From Dioscorea cayenensis subsp. rotundata (lineage: Eukaryota > Streptophyta > Magnoliopsida > Dioscoreales > Dioscoreaceae): a stretch of 64,000 bases of DNA. The position numbers were made by a program, and so were the translations under genes. Positions 11,864-27,600 of this stretch are shown here, piece after piece. The stretch spans positions 1,240,001-1,304,000 of the forward strand of contig NC_052483.1 of the NCBI RefSeq assembly GCF_009730915.1, given 5' to 3'. Below the pieces are notes generated by a model. It was not told the DNA's origin. It ran no database searches and saw only the letters and a program-made list of their open reading frames with translations. The first letter of the stretch is position 1; every line of letters begins with the position of its first letter.

Positions 11864-12388
11864 TTTTTTTTTAATTCTAAAATTGTGTATTTTTTTTTAT
11901 AAATAATAGTGTAACAATTTATTTAATTTTAAAAAATGCTCTTAGTTCTACGAAAACAAATAAATATCTTTCTATCAAGATATATTTTTAACAATATTAA
12001 TTATTTGTAGCTAATAAGTTTTGTTTATGATTAAACTCAAATAAATCTGACATATTTGGCACAACACCTGAAAATTTTTGCATTGAATTTTGCTTGTATA
12101 AGATAGGCGAAATAAAAGACGCTGGTCAAATAAATAGAATCATTTTGAAGGATATAAGAAAACAAAACATTCGCACAAAAATCCATAAACTTTTCTAAGC
12201 AGAAAAAAAGATCTCATCAATAGTTTGATATGATTTACCTGAGAATTTGGATTGTTTGGAAAATAACAACACTGGTTTCAAGCACATTGAATGCAAAACA
12301 TCAAAAGTTACAAAAGTTGCTTTATTTTCTAGTTTCAGGAAATACAAGAACATGAGTAGCCTCAGTGAAGTTCAGATTAAAAATAAAT

Positions 12389-16170
<3,782 letters not shown>

Positions 16171-16404
16171 GAGGGCGGGGACGGAGCTTGCTCTCTCTCC
16201 CGAAGTGGTCGAATTTCGGAGGGGCGGAGAACAAAGGAACAAGTGATCAAACGCTTCGGGATGTGACCTTGTGAAGCTTTTTTGCATTTATGCCCCTCTA
16301 AAATCAGAATATTTATGTTTTTTTTTGGGTAAGAATTATTTGTATAAGTCGTATGGAATGATATTTTGATTGTTAAACCAGGGTCGTTGCTGTTTGTCAC
16401 CTTT

Positions 16405-16530
16405 ACGTGAGCTGGGTTCAGAATGTCATGAGACAGTCCGATCCATACCCGGTGTAGGCGTTAGAGCATTGAGAGGACTTTTCCCTAATTCGAGAGGACC
16501 GGGAAGGACGCAACTTTGGTATACCAATGG
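16405..16530 (+). pseudogene. Nuclear plastid-DNA fragment (23S rRNA 3' part)
   Basis: The stretch runs ACGTGAGCTGGGTTCAGAA, then GGCGTTAGAGCATTGAGAGG and CGAGAGGACCGGGAAGGACG, ending near GGTATACCA. This is the domain V/VI region of bacterial-type 23S rRNA, including the sarcin-ricin loop neighbourhood, and it fits the plastid version. Several expected CG sites read TG or CA, as expected after deamination of methylated cytosine in nuclear DNA. It is only about 126 bases long and cannot be a functional rRNA. A mitochondrial origin is less likely from the wording but not excluded. Confidence 0.85.
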
Positions 16531-17029
16531 TTGTTTAATAACTGATAAGGCATTTCACATCCAATGCTGAAGATTAAGAGTATGATTTTTTTTTGTAATA
16601 TATGATTGAGATATAAATAAAATGTATAATAACCCGTCAATATTGTAAAAAATAATAATAAGTACAACCCTGGTGATAGGTCGGACATCCTCCGACTAAT
16701 ATATAGCTCTGTCTTACTAGCTCATTGGACTCTATGAGAAAGATCCTCTCTGTTTTTAGAAAAACACTTTTTTTATCTTTTTGTTATTAATTATTGTATA
16801 TATTTTCAGTAAATCATTTATGTTTTTTTATTTTTTTACTTTTTGTTTATTCACTTTCCATAGAAAAAAAAGAAATAATTAAATTATGTGTTACAATTTT
16901 TTTAAAAAACAACATATTATATAGTTCTCAAAAATAATCTTAAAAAAATCTATATTTGTTAATCAATTCAACTTGTAAGCTTAAATTACTAGCAAATAAA
17001 ATTTATATGTATACATATAAACACACACG

Positions 17030-17032
<3 letters not shown>

Positions 17033-17067
<35 letters not shown>
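17033..17067. repeat. (ATT)n microsatellite
   Basis: About eleven ATT units in a row upstream of the NFD6/NOXY2-like gene. Confidence 0.9.
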
Positions 17068-17205
17068 GGCCAAATAACATCAAGATATTAATTTATCATG
17101 CTTGAAAGCCTTGAACCACGATGGTTCATTTGGATTGCATGAGAATTAGTGCAATCGGATCCGCACCATGAAAACCCGAATCCGCTTTGGCATCCTCCTA
17201 AACGT

Positions 17206-17265
17206 CACGTGCGTTTCACGTGCCAAACTCGTTCTCTCAACTCAGCCAACCGTGAATTAGGGTTT
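17206..17265 (+). promoter_or_regulatory. Twin G-boxes and telo-box upstream of the NFD6/NOXY2-like gene
   Basis: Two CACGTG cores lie at 17206-17211 and 17217-17222, 11 bases apart (one helical turn). A telo-box (TTAGGGTTT, inverse of AAACCCTAA) lies at 17257-17265 in the leader. G-boxes bind bZIP and bHLH factors. The telo-box is common in plant genes for ribosomal and mitochondrial proteins. Function here is inferred. Confidence 0.55.
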
Positions 17266-17311
17266 AAGAAGTAAAAGTGGGGTTTTTCTTCTCAAAGATC
17301 GAGAGGAAAAA

Positions 17312-18257
17312 ATGGCGTCGTTCGTGAGGTCCGCCGCCACCTCCGCCGTTAGGGCGGTCGCCGGCCGCTCGAAGACTGCGCTTCCCAAAACTGTCCCGTT
17401 GAGGAGGGTCGCTGCTCCTTTCGTCTCCAGGTGATGCGCTGCCACACCCATTGAATCAGAGTATATGATTCTTTTGTTGCTCTTTCGGTTTGTTTGGGGT
17501 TTTTGAGGTTTTGGATGTTGGTTTTCAGGCGCATTAATCCTGCTGTTGTGAGTTTGGAGTCGCTGATGCCTCTCCACAGCGCCATCGCTTCGGCACGGCT
17601 GAAATCATTCATCGCTGTTGACTCCTCCTGTTGGAGTTGGCTCTCTCAAGGTGAGACCTTTGGCTATGTTTCCTCTTAATTATGCAATGCTTTGTTTTTC
17701 AAGAAAGATGGATATGTGATTGTTTGGATTGATTTCAATGTTTCAAATTTCGTGTGTAATCGTATAGATGGGATAAATGATTGTTTGTATTGATTTCAAT
17801 GTTTCAAGTTTCGCGTGCAATCCTTAAGTAATGTACTTGATAATTGAGATGGGGCACTTGGAAGCTATCAAAAAATTTGAAAAGTTCAGCTTTGAAGCTA
17901 GGTTTTTGTTGTAATGACCTTACTTGCAAGTCTGACTGAACTTTACTTAAATGTTAGTGGATTATGTAGATAGAAAAAAGCTATCATAATGCTGAAATTT
18001 GAAATTTGAACCGGTTGTTTTATTTTGTTAAACAAGTTTCTGGTTCATGAAGCAATTTGTTAGATGGAGGATAAGGTTTCAAATGGCACACATAGTGTTT
18101 AAAAGTTTGAAAGTAATGGATTTTGGAATTATGTTTATGTATTCTGTGTTGCTGTAAGTGTACAAGTATTTGAAATTAATTTTTGTCATCTTAGAGGGAC
18201 TTGTACAGTTTGGTAACTCTACTGCCTGTTATGTTAGGTTTACACAAGCGCATCTGA
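17312..18257 (+). CDS. NFD6/NOXY2-like small mitochondrial protein
   Basis: Exons 17312-17430 and 17529-17650 are clear. A third exon 18238-18257 (ending LHKRI) fits the phase and would give 86 residues, but the last exon is uncertain. The N-terminus MASFVRSAATSAVRAVAG is rich in Arg, Ser and Ala and fits a mitochondrial presequence. The core RINPAVVSLESLMPLHSAIA, then SARLKS and SWLSQ, matches the plant NUCLEAR FUSION DEFECTIVE 6 / NONRESPONDING TO OXYLIPINS 2 family of small mitochondrial proteins, whose biochemical role is not settled. Family members often have alternative C-terminal ends from alternative splicing. Here a further in-phase acceptor lies near 19070. Downstream exons up to about 20 kb cannot be excluded. 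Confidence 0.75.
17709..17822. repeat. Diverged tandem duplication of about 60 bp
   Basis: The words TGATTGTTTG, ATTGATTTCAATGTTTCAA and TTTCG recur in the same order in two adjacent copies, in the second intron of the NFD6/NOXY2-like gene. Confidence 0.7.
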
Positions 18258-20048
18258 CCACGAAGAGAGGGAGAATGTCATTGCATGCAAGATTTTGACT
18301 CATAGTTAAAAGCGCTGCTACGATTCTAGTGAATAAGTCACTCTTTTTGTATTTTTATGATGTTTGGCAATGGAAAACATGTTTGTGGGAACATGAGAAT
18401 GATGTTCATGAACACCTCTGTGGTCTTTTTGCCATTATTAGAATCACTGAAGACCTCTATTTTGTTTATTTCTTTGGATTCTTGTATATTTTCTCCTTCC
18501 TTGGAAGGAGTTTATTCAAATATATTGCCATATGCTTATAATATTCTAGAACCAATGTGCAAAACAATGACTTGCTTTTTCTACTTCATGTATAGGACGT
18601 GCTTTACCATTGTGACCAAGATCTGTCGGCTTTATGCGGGGAAAATAGATTCCTAGAGCTTCTGTGTTGCTTTGAAGGATTAAAAATAAACTTCAAGCTT
18701 AGAAATCTTGAGAGTTGTATTGTGAGGTTATTTTAAGCCGAAATTTTTAAGCTATTTGTTTCCAATGACATTTTCATGTTGGTTTATCTAGTATCTTTCT
18801 GATGGATGCCTCCGTGTGTGTTGATTAATGTCTTATAATCTGTCCAATACTTGTATTGGATTGTTGGTTTAATTGGTAGGATGGGAATATAAGGTGTCTT
18901 CTGAAGCAAACTGAATATGAAATGGTTCTTCTAATGAATTGCCATTTTGTATTAACTAGCAAGTAAATGAGATTATTACATGCAATTTGGTAGTATCTGA
19001 AACATCAACATTTATCTTGACAATTATTTCTATCCATACTTCTTCTGGTTTCATTCGTTGTGAATAGGCTGTAGCAACTGTGAGCTTCCAAGTGTCTCCA
19101 TACCTAATGTATCATCCAGGTATGAAAGTGGATGTCTTTGCCCTTACCTGTTAATTATTGAGGTCAACTAGACCTTTTGTCTGGTTATAAGATTGAGTTT
19201 TCACTCTTCATCTTGAAAATTTTCAGGACATTGCTTCACCATCTATTCGTGTGGGGTTATTGATTGAATCGTAAATTTTGCTTCTTTGTCTTCATTTCAT
19301 AGTTCATATTGTTGCCGTATGTGGTTTTTAATTCTATTATGATCCGTATTTTGGTTTTATTATCTCCTTCTACTTCGGCTTAGTGTGTATAGATGCTCAG
19401 CTAATTCTGGTGGATTTCACTCTTCCACTAATAATGCTCCCATTTTGTGTTTTTCTGTTTGCATAAATCACCTAGACTTTGCAACCCCGCGGTGATGATG
19501 TCAAGGCTGCTGTATTTTTCAAACTGATTCAAGTTGCCTAGCAGTGATCATCCTGCTTCATCAATGAAAGAGATTCTTACTATTCATCCTTGATAGTTTT
19601 TGTTGAGCAAGTTGACAGTTTATTTTCAGTTCATTTAGTGTGGTTATAACTGCATATCTGTTTCCTTTCAATCAAATTTGTTTCCTAGTTGATTATAGGG
19701 TTTCTCAAACCTCCAAATAATGCTTACAGTGTATACAATTATTCTACGTAAACACCATGGCAAGGAATTTGCTGCACTTATTCTGTTTTGCAGCAACAAA
19801 GTATGGTAAAGAGTGTTTTTTGGGGCTTACATCTGTTAAACCTTGAAGTTACAGCAGTAAATGAGACAATTGCCCAGGTTGTATCTTGTGATCTAGCAGG
19901 TTACAAATTACAATGCTCAAAATCAGTAATTTCTGAATACATATATATTATACTCAAAGGAAATTTCAAGTCCTTTTTATCTTCTTTAGGTACAACAGCA
20001 AAATTTGAAGAATTCCATTGAATTGACAGAGAACCCCTCATGTTGGTT
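18258..20048. other. Noncoding stretch downstream of the NFD6/NOXY2-like gene
   Basis: T-rich, intron-like or 3' UTR-like sequence with no recognisable coding exon. An acceptor-like site near 19070 (AATAG/GCTGTAG) could start an alternative last exon of the upstream gene. Confidence 0.5.
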
Positions 20049-20716
20049 GTGTTTGGTTTGTGGTAACGTGAAAACATTACTGGAATTTGGTGATAATTTG
20101 AATATATTACTATGTTTGATTACTTTAGTTGTGGTAAAATTAACGGTAATGTAAAATTGCCAATAATAGTTAGTGAAATATTACCAAATAAGATGGTAAT
20201 CTGATTACTATCAAAATAAATGTTTATTTTTTGTTTATAATTATGCCTCCATTCATTTAATCTAATATCTTATTATATTCATTATCAAAATCGTACTTCT
20301 TTTTTCTTCCTTTCAATTATTTTGGCCAATACCATCTAGAGCCATTGTTATTTGTCTTGTCATGTCATTGTCCTCCATTATCTTTAAATTTGCCATGGTT
20401 GAAATTAGATTAAATTTGTTTAAAATTTTAAATACAAAAGTATTTTAAAAAATGTGAAAAAAATAATTTTTGACATTATAACTTAATTATTTATTTATTT
20501 AAATATTTAAAATTAAAATTTTTAAAATTTTATATGTAGAGATAGCCAAGGTGATTACTATGACTAATACAATATGATAATAAAAAATTAACAGTAATAT
20601 TAGTTTTTTAGCAAATATAGTAATTTTATATTACTATAACATTACTGGACATATAATATTTTTTTATTTTTTTACCATAAAATCTCATTATCGTTGCTTT
20701 ACTGTGAACCAAACAA
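20049..20716. mobile_element. MITE with TGTTTGGTT-type terminal inverted repeats
   Basis: The left end TGTTTGGTTTGTGGTAA matches the reverse complement of the right end (TTGTTTGGTTCACAGTAA). Both arms continue with GTAATnnnATTAC-like words. The interior (about 630 bases) is AT-rich with no coding. The target duplication is not resolved, so the superfamily (PIF/Harbinger or hAT) is open. Confidence 0.65.
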
Positions 20717-21890
20717 TCTCTTGAGGTCAACAATACCTAATCTTTGTTGACAGCATGTGGGAGTGTTAAGTTTCTATCTTCCAATAGCTTATCAGATATT
20801 CTGAAGGTATCTTGTGGATTATTTATTAACTTTATTTAAACACATGTGAACATTACTAAAATTTAGTCCTTGCTTTCAAGTCTTATGATCTAATAATTTC
20901 TTCTTAAACTCAGGATTAGTGGACCAAACTCTTAGCAAAGAAGATAAGGATGCCATCACTTTCATATGGAGATCCACAACAAGATGTTCTAATCTTATAG
21001 CTCTGCCTTTTCTCTTTACTGATGTGACACTTAAAGTATATGTGGCCTAAATTCTATTGAAAGTCCAGCACAACAAAATCATCTTTCTTTTTTAAAATTT
21101 TTCACCACCATTTATTTTTTACTGCTGATCTGGAACTGTCATTATTGGTCCACAATACTTCAAAGTTATTGTCCAAATTATTAATTGGGAGATTGAGTAG
21201 GATTGGAGGAGAAGCTGGCACCATGATTCAGATCATGATGAGTTTTGGCCGCTATTTTTGTATTTCATGTTTTATTTGCATGTTTTTAATGTCTACTTAT
21301 TCTGGTCTACAGAGCCGGGAAAATAATAATATTGTTTGATGATGAGATCACATGCATTTATAAATTTGATCTTGTTTTTCATGTTATTTTTTTATGATTA
21401 TTCCTATTGAGATCATCTTAAGTGAAAGTTTTTTTTTTTTTTTTGGGTTCATAAATCTGAAAAACAAAATTATTTTTGAAAAAATACAAACATTCCATTC
21501 ACTTTTATTTGTTTTGTTCAGACTTGACTGTTTTTCAGTTTTCAGCTATATTTTTAGTGGACTGAATGTTATTCCTCTCTTTTTACCTTTTTTTTAAAAT
21601 ATTTTTTTTGAAATATAATAGATAAACCATTGATGTATTCAGTTTTTTAAAACATTCCATTAACTATGGGATTTAAATTTTGATTTTTTTTATTAAATAT
21701 ATACAAATAAATTACCCATGAGAATTCATTTAAAAACAAGGAAACACATATAGGCAATTCTAAACTATTAAAAATGCTTAAAAAGTAAATATTTAGATAT
21801 AATTAATAATTTCAAATGTAAAATTAAAAAAAAGAAAAAAAGAAATAGATAAACACATCAAGCTATTTGAACCCTTCCATGGAGGCCATG
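20717..21890. other. AT-rich intergenic DNA
   Basis: I see no gene, tRNA or clear transposon. It holds homopolymer-rich sequence (a T-run at about 21429-21444). Confidence 0.5.
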
Positions 21891-22902
21891 CTTGATGACT
21901 ACTTAGATAAGCAACACACCACTCCTCTTCTCTTCTCTTCTCTTTCTCGTCATGGTGCTCTCATCTCATGAATTCATGCCTTACCTCTCTACACTCACTG
22001 CTATTCTCTGGTATTTTTTTTTTATGTATACTTTGTTTTCTACTCTTCGAATCAAAGTCCATGTCTTTTCAGCTTGTAAAAATCCTATTTTTATCATCAG
22101 TAATTGTCTTGTATTCTTATTTTTATTTTTTATTTTTGGCAAAGAGATGATTTTTTTTTGGCGTGTCGTGGCATGACCTTTTTCATTGTCATTATCCGCA
22201 TCTTGGGTGATGTTAAAGATGTGGTTTTGTGTTGTTTATAATTTCAGCTTGGGCTTTGTGCTTGTGGTGAACTATGGAAGTAGATTGTAGAATCTCTGTT
22301 GTCTGGATTTCAGGTTTGTAGCTTTAATTCTCAAGATCTTATCCAATTTGAGGTTTTTCTTTCTTTCTCTGTGTCTTCCTTAACCTTTTTTGGTATGCTT
22401 TTGTTTATCTTCTGTCTTTGCTCTGAGATTGGTTTTGTATGTCCTGGGAGCTTTGGAGAAGGTGTCTTTTACTTCCCCTGATTTGTTTCATACTGTGTTT
22501 GATGACAAAGATTGTTCCTTTTCTGAAATTGGTTATGCTTCTTTTCTAATCTTCTGTTTTCTGGGTATTTTTCTCTTCTCCCTGTAGACCTTGAATCAAA
22601 TTTGTGTTTTTCATCATGCTATGAAAATTCCTTCCAGTCTGAAGATTAATTGATTGCAGGATAGAAAATCAGCTTTTGAATTGCCTTCAGATAGTTGGAC
22701 ATTGTTGATTGATTGATTAACTTTTATTATTCTTTGAGAAGGTGGAAATATTCTGTTCATTGAGTTTGTGGCTTTAATGTTGACAGATTGTGCCTTGTAA
22801 TTATTAAATTATAGTCTTGAAAAGGTTCTTTCATTCATGTTCTTTCAGGAATCCAGTTTACTTAAGTTATTGTGAGTAGTTTCACAACTTAAATAATCCA
22901 GA
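21891..22902 (+). promoter_or_regulatory. Probable leader with a 5' UTR intron (At1g01500-type gene)
   Basis: A pyrimidine-rich patch of CTCTT units at about 21917-21950 marks a likely transcription start region. A GT donor near 22010 and a good acceptor (TTCTTTCAG) near 22849 would remove a T-rich intron and leave a short leader before the ATG at 22903. There is no coding support in between. Confidence 0.45.
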
Positions 22903-24129
22903 ATGGAGCATTCTTATGATTCAGTTACTGATGATGATTCTCCGAATCCCGGTCGAAAGATTATCATGCACCCTCTTTACCTCCCAAGATCATCACCATG
23001 GTTTGAACTCAGAGTGTTCTATGTGAGATTAAGCAACTGTGAGGTTGATGATTATACTCCTGAGCACCTCACCCTTAATCACATACCACTCGCTCCCGAT
23101 ACGATTCTTGAAGTGAATGGAAAAAGAAGTGGTATCTATTCGGATTGTGTCTTTTCTTCACTAAGACGGGATAGGGTTGATAAGAAATCAGATGAAGCTA
23201 CTTTTGTGAGCACAGATAGCTTAAGGATGACAGGAAGTGTGAGATTTGAGGTCTATGACAAAGATGATCTTTTGTTATGTGGAGTCCTTGAATTGTGCAA
23301 TGGCAATGGTTATGTGAAGGAGTCAAAAAATCACAGTAAGAAATGGAATATGAAGTGCCAATCTTCGGTATCACCTGGCTCGAGTTTTTTAAAGGGAAAG
23401 CAATATTTGACTGCGGATGTTCCTTCCCCGACCATCGAGGTGTATGTCGCCGGCTGTTTCTCCGGTACTCCTATCATCTTGACTAAGACTCTTCAGCTTG
23501 GTTTCCGGAAGAAACACCAGATGAAGGCGATGCTTGATTGCATACCGGAGTTTGAGGGCACCACTGATATGAAGAAAGAATCACCATTTGAGGATCCTTT
23601 ACAGGTGATTTCATTCATCATATATATATTCTTCTCTTTTTACTTGAACTCTTAACAAAATTATGCGAAAATTTTATTTTCAATATATCGGTCCTGCCGT
23701 TTGAACTCTGAGTTCATCATAGTAACAAATTCCTGATCTAATAGTTTGTCACAGAGTAGCTTGACTTGTAGGTAGAACTTGACCATCCAAATGAGATAAC
23801 CATACAACATCAATGCCGATTCTTTGTTTCAAGTAGCATTGCTCTTTTAGTTATTATTCATATCAGTAAAAATGTGCTTCATTGTTGCCTTGCAGTTATC
23901 AGAATACCGAGATTACAAACCCGAAAATGCTATGGACATGGACTACAACAGTATTTACTCTAGAGCAGAATACTTCGACGAGGATGGTGAGCTTTCATGG
24001 TTCAATGCTGGAGTGAGAGTTGGTGTGGGTATCGGCCTTGGAGTCTGCGTAGGCGTTGGCATCGGCGTCGGTTTACTCATCCGAACATATCAAGCAACCA
24101 CTCGGAACTTTAGAAGACGGCTCTTTTGA
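22903..24129 (+). CDS. Conserved plant protein, At1g01500 type
   Basis: Two exons, 22903-23604 and 23896-24129, with a phase-0 GT-AG intron. Total 936 bases, 311 residues. Conserved family blocks are WFELRVFYVRLSNC, LTLNHIPLAPDTILEVNG, SSLRRDRVDKKSDEATFVS, SVRFEVYDKDDLLLCG, a WNM segment and PTIEVYVAGCFSGTPIILTK. The C-terminal part has a glycine/valine-rich hydrophobic stretch of about 28 residues (GVGIGLGVCVGVGIGVG) followed by basic residues, so the protein is probably tail-anchored in a membrane. The N-terminal two thirds may form a C2-like beta fold, but that is only inference. Some databases attach an erythronate-4-phosphate dehydrogenase label to relatives. I see no dehydrogenase motif, so no enzyme function is claimed. 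The gene looks intact. Confidence 0.9.
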
Positions 24130-24515
24130 TGCCGAGACAACTAGTTTTATGATCCTAGTACTTCCATAAAGCAGCTGACTTTGTGTTCTCTTTCATGGAG
24201 TTTGTTCATACTGTGAATTTGTTCTTGTTTTTGGAGTTGCTGACAAAGTTCAGGAGTCTGCTCTCTTGCTATGACAATAATGTTGGAAGTTGGAACTTAG
24301 AAACAATATATATATACAGTTATACTATGAAATTTCAAATTGAGATTAATGCTTGAGATTGGATTAGTGTTACTTAATTGTTTTCTTGAATGGGATTAAT
24401 GTTGCATTCTAATCATTCAGCAGAATGAACAATAAAAATCAGATGATTTTGAGCCCAAATCCATGCATTTGGCATATTGTTAAAAGCTTTTGAAACATGG
24501 TCTTTATTGAAAATC
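24130..24515. other. 3' UTR and short intergenic DNA before the LINE
   Basis: This contains the likely 3' UTR of the At1g01500-type gene and ends at the left target-site duplication of the LINE. No gene seen. Confidence 0.6.
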
Positions 24516-24529
24516 AGATAATTTCCTTT
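24516..24529. repeat. LINE target-site duplication, left copy
   Basis: CAGATAATTTCCTT, identical to 31139-31152 on the other side of the LINE. Confidence 0.85.
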
Positions 24530-24667
24530 TGAAAAAGGTGGATGAACCACATATATTAAAGTAAAAAGCAGAGGGCATAACAAAACCATCCACTAGCGTG
24601 GAAACAAAAAAGCAGATGAAAACTGGAGGAACAACGGGTCTCCTCCTAACCCAAAAGGAAACAAGAG

Positions 24668-27600
24668 CTACTCCTCGCCACCGAGCTGATCACCCTCACT
24701 GAACTCCGCAGCCCTCGGACCCAAGAACTCTAAGCTGCGACGAATACACCTCAAAGGTTCATCCAAACGACCTTGACCACTGTCCATGTCTGAGGAAAAC
24801 CAAAGTAATAGCATTCGATTAATTTTTATAATAATAGCATGAGTTGGCATAACATTGGCATTAAAAACACAATCATTTCTAGTAAGCCAGACATTCCACA
24901 CAATTGCTTTTCACCACGGATCACAAATGCCCCTCCGGGCTCGCAAGGACCACCTCCAAGAGTCCCAAAGCATGGTCATCAAGTCGGGTGGTTCAGGGAA
25001 TTGCAGCAATCTTCCAAAGTAAACCCAAATGGGACGAACACAAGGGCAGCGTAAGAAAAGATGATCCACCGATTCGATGGCCCTATGGTAGAGAACACAA
25101 GTTGCCGTTGGCAACCTGTTACACCTCCGCTTCTCAAGGTTTTCCAGAGAGGGAATACGGTTCTTCCAGACTAACCAATTGAAAAGGTTAATCTTTTTCG
25201 GACATCTACTTTTCCGTAAGAGCGAGCCACCGGGACAACGTAACCCCCATCCATCGAAAAGTTGTATAACGACTTCACCGAGAAAAACCCCATTCGAGTG
25301 AGCTTCCAAGACTTAAGGTCCCTATCACCTTCCCCTCTGTTCCTCAGCTTCTCCCCCAATAGTTGAACTCCCGGAAACTCCGCAAATGGCGCCAGCGTCA
25401 GCAAGTGGGTAAGGTCAAAGATAGAAGCATTCTGGTGGGAAGAGCTGCAGAACAGCTCCGGCCAGATATACATAGGCGCCATACCATCTAACCAGGCATC
25501 CTTCCAAAAGGATGTCTCCTGACCAACACGGATATCAAAGGATAAACAGGCCCGGAAGGCAGGGGGTACAAATGATTACCCCTTTCCAAAAGAACGACAA
25601 TCGGCCCCTCTGTCTAGGAAAAAGATCCCACGCTGACAAAGAATAATTAAAGCGAATCACATCCGAAAGGTACCAATTTTCTTGGGTCACAAATTTCCAC
25701 CACCACTTGCCTAACAAAGCCTGATTAAAAGCGTGGAGATCTAAAATTCCCCACCCACCATAATCCCGCGGCCGGCACAGACTCTTCCAGCTCACCAGTC
25801 TACATGCCGGTTTGTCAATATCAGGGCCCGTCCACAGGAAATCTCTTCTGATTTGGTTAATCTTTTTGATAACCCAAGCAGGGAGACGGAAAATAGACAT
25901 CCAGTAAGTCGGCAGAGCCGAGAGGACAGAGTTCACCATCGTAAGACGACCCCCTAACGAGAGGTATCTGCCTTTCCAGGAAGCCAGCCTTTTGCTCACT
26001 TTAAGAATAATCCCATCCCAATCCTGACGTCTAGGTCTACGCCCAGCAATTGGAATACCCAGGTAAGTAACGGGTAGCTGTCCCGTAAGGCAGTTCATGG
26101 TATCAGCAGCTTCCTTAGTCGGAAGGTCACCCCATTTGCTCGAGAATAAGCAAGTTTTGGAAAAATTGGTTGCAAGGCCTGACAACCCTTCGAAAATGAG
26201 CAGAATAAGTTTAACAATTCTCAGATCCTCCAACCCACCCGTCGTTAGAATGAGCAAATCATCCGCATAATGAAGATTACATCGATTCCCGAAATCCCCA
26301 AGTGGGACGCCCACCAAAATCTTGGACATCAAGGCGTGAGAGAACATTGCACTAAGCACATCGGTGACCAGGATGAAAAGAAATGGCGATAATGGGTCGC
26401 CTTGTCGCAGGCCACGCTTATAACGAATATACCCGTTGGGTGCACCGTTGATCAGGACATTAGCTTTCGACGAAGAGAGAATGCATTTGATCCAGCCAAT
26501 CCAACGATCACCAAAGCCCCTTGCCTTAAGCAAGTCAATCAAGAAGTCCCAGTCAACATGATCAAAAGCTTTCGCAAAGTCCACTTTAAGGATGTGCCCA
26601 GGAAGTCTTCTGTTGTTAATGCTAAAGATCAATTCTTCCGCCATTGCAACGTTCTCCAAAATACATCTACCTTTAAGGAAAGCCGATTGTTCCGCATCCA
26701 CAAGGGAGTTCATCACCTTGCTAAGCCGAGACGCCAGCATTTTAGATAAAATTTTGAGAGTAGAGTTGATAAGGCTGATGGGGCGAAAATCACCAGGCCC
26801 CTCAGGAGAAGCGACTTTGGGGATGAGGACAATGTTAGCCCAGTTGATCCTTTCAAGGTTCGCCCTCCCATCGTAAAAATCCGCACAGAGATGGAAAAGA
26901 TCCATTTTGACAGTATTCCAGAACTGCTTAAAAAAAATGGATAGGGAAGCCATCAGGCCCAGGAGCCTTGTCACCACCCAACTCAAAGACGGCCAATCTC
27001 ACTTCCTCAATAGTGAAAGGGACCTCAAGAGCCGCCATGTCCACCTGTCTCTTGTGCTCCAGAAGAGCGTGGAGGTCAATCTTGTATCTCGAAGTCCTCC
27101 CAGATCCAAATTGCTGATGAAACATATCTACAAATAGCTTGCCAATCTCACGGGGCTGAGAGATCTCCCGACCAACAAGTTGTAAGGAGTTAATGAAGTT
27201 TCTATTTTTGCGGCCATTCGCCGTTGCGTGAAAGAATTTGGTATTCTCATCCCCCTCCTTCAGCCAGTTAAGTCTGGACCTCTGCTTCCAGTATAGTTCT
27301 TCTTGCTTAAGGGTGTCCCCAAGTTTCTCTCTCAGAGTGTGCTCCTGATGTACCTCCTGGGGAGTGAGACACCGAGATTCCTTCATCACATCTAACTTAT
27401 CGATCTCTTGTAACAACTCCAACTTCTTTAATTTGATCGACCCAAATGAAAATTTAGCCCAATGTCGGAGTTGTTCCCGCAAAGAGGACACCTTTTTGGC
27501 CATGATAAAAGCCCCGCAACCCACGGGGGTCGTCGAATTCCACCACTGTGAGATAAGCTCCTGGAACCCCTCCGTAGTAGTCCACGCAAGCTCAAATCTG

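Larger units (their letters stand above)
11193..12388. other. Intergenic DNA between tRNA-Arg and NDUFS8
   Basis: No gene seen. It holds a probable MITE (11301-11863) with an internal 101-bp duplication, then AT-rich DNA and the likely 3' UTR of NDUFS8 at the right end. Confidence 0.6.
16171..17311. other. Divergent intergenic region between two genes for mitochondrial proteins
   Basis: It holds the NDUFS8 leader (16171 to about 16260), a plastid 23S rDNA fragment (16405-16530), AT-rich DNA, an (ATT)n run at 17033-17067 and the compact promoter of the NFD6/NOXY2-like gene with two G-boxes. Confidence 0.6.
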
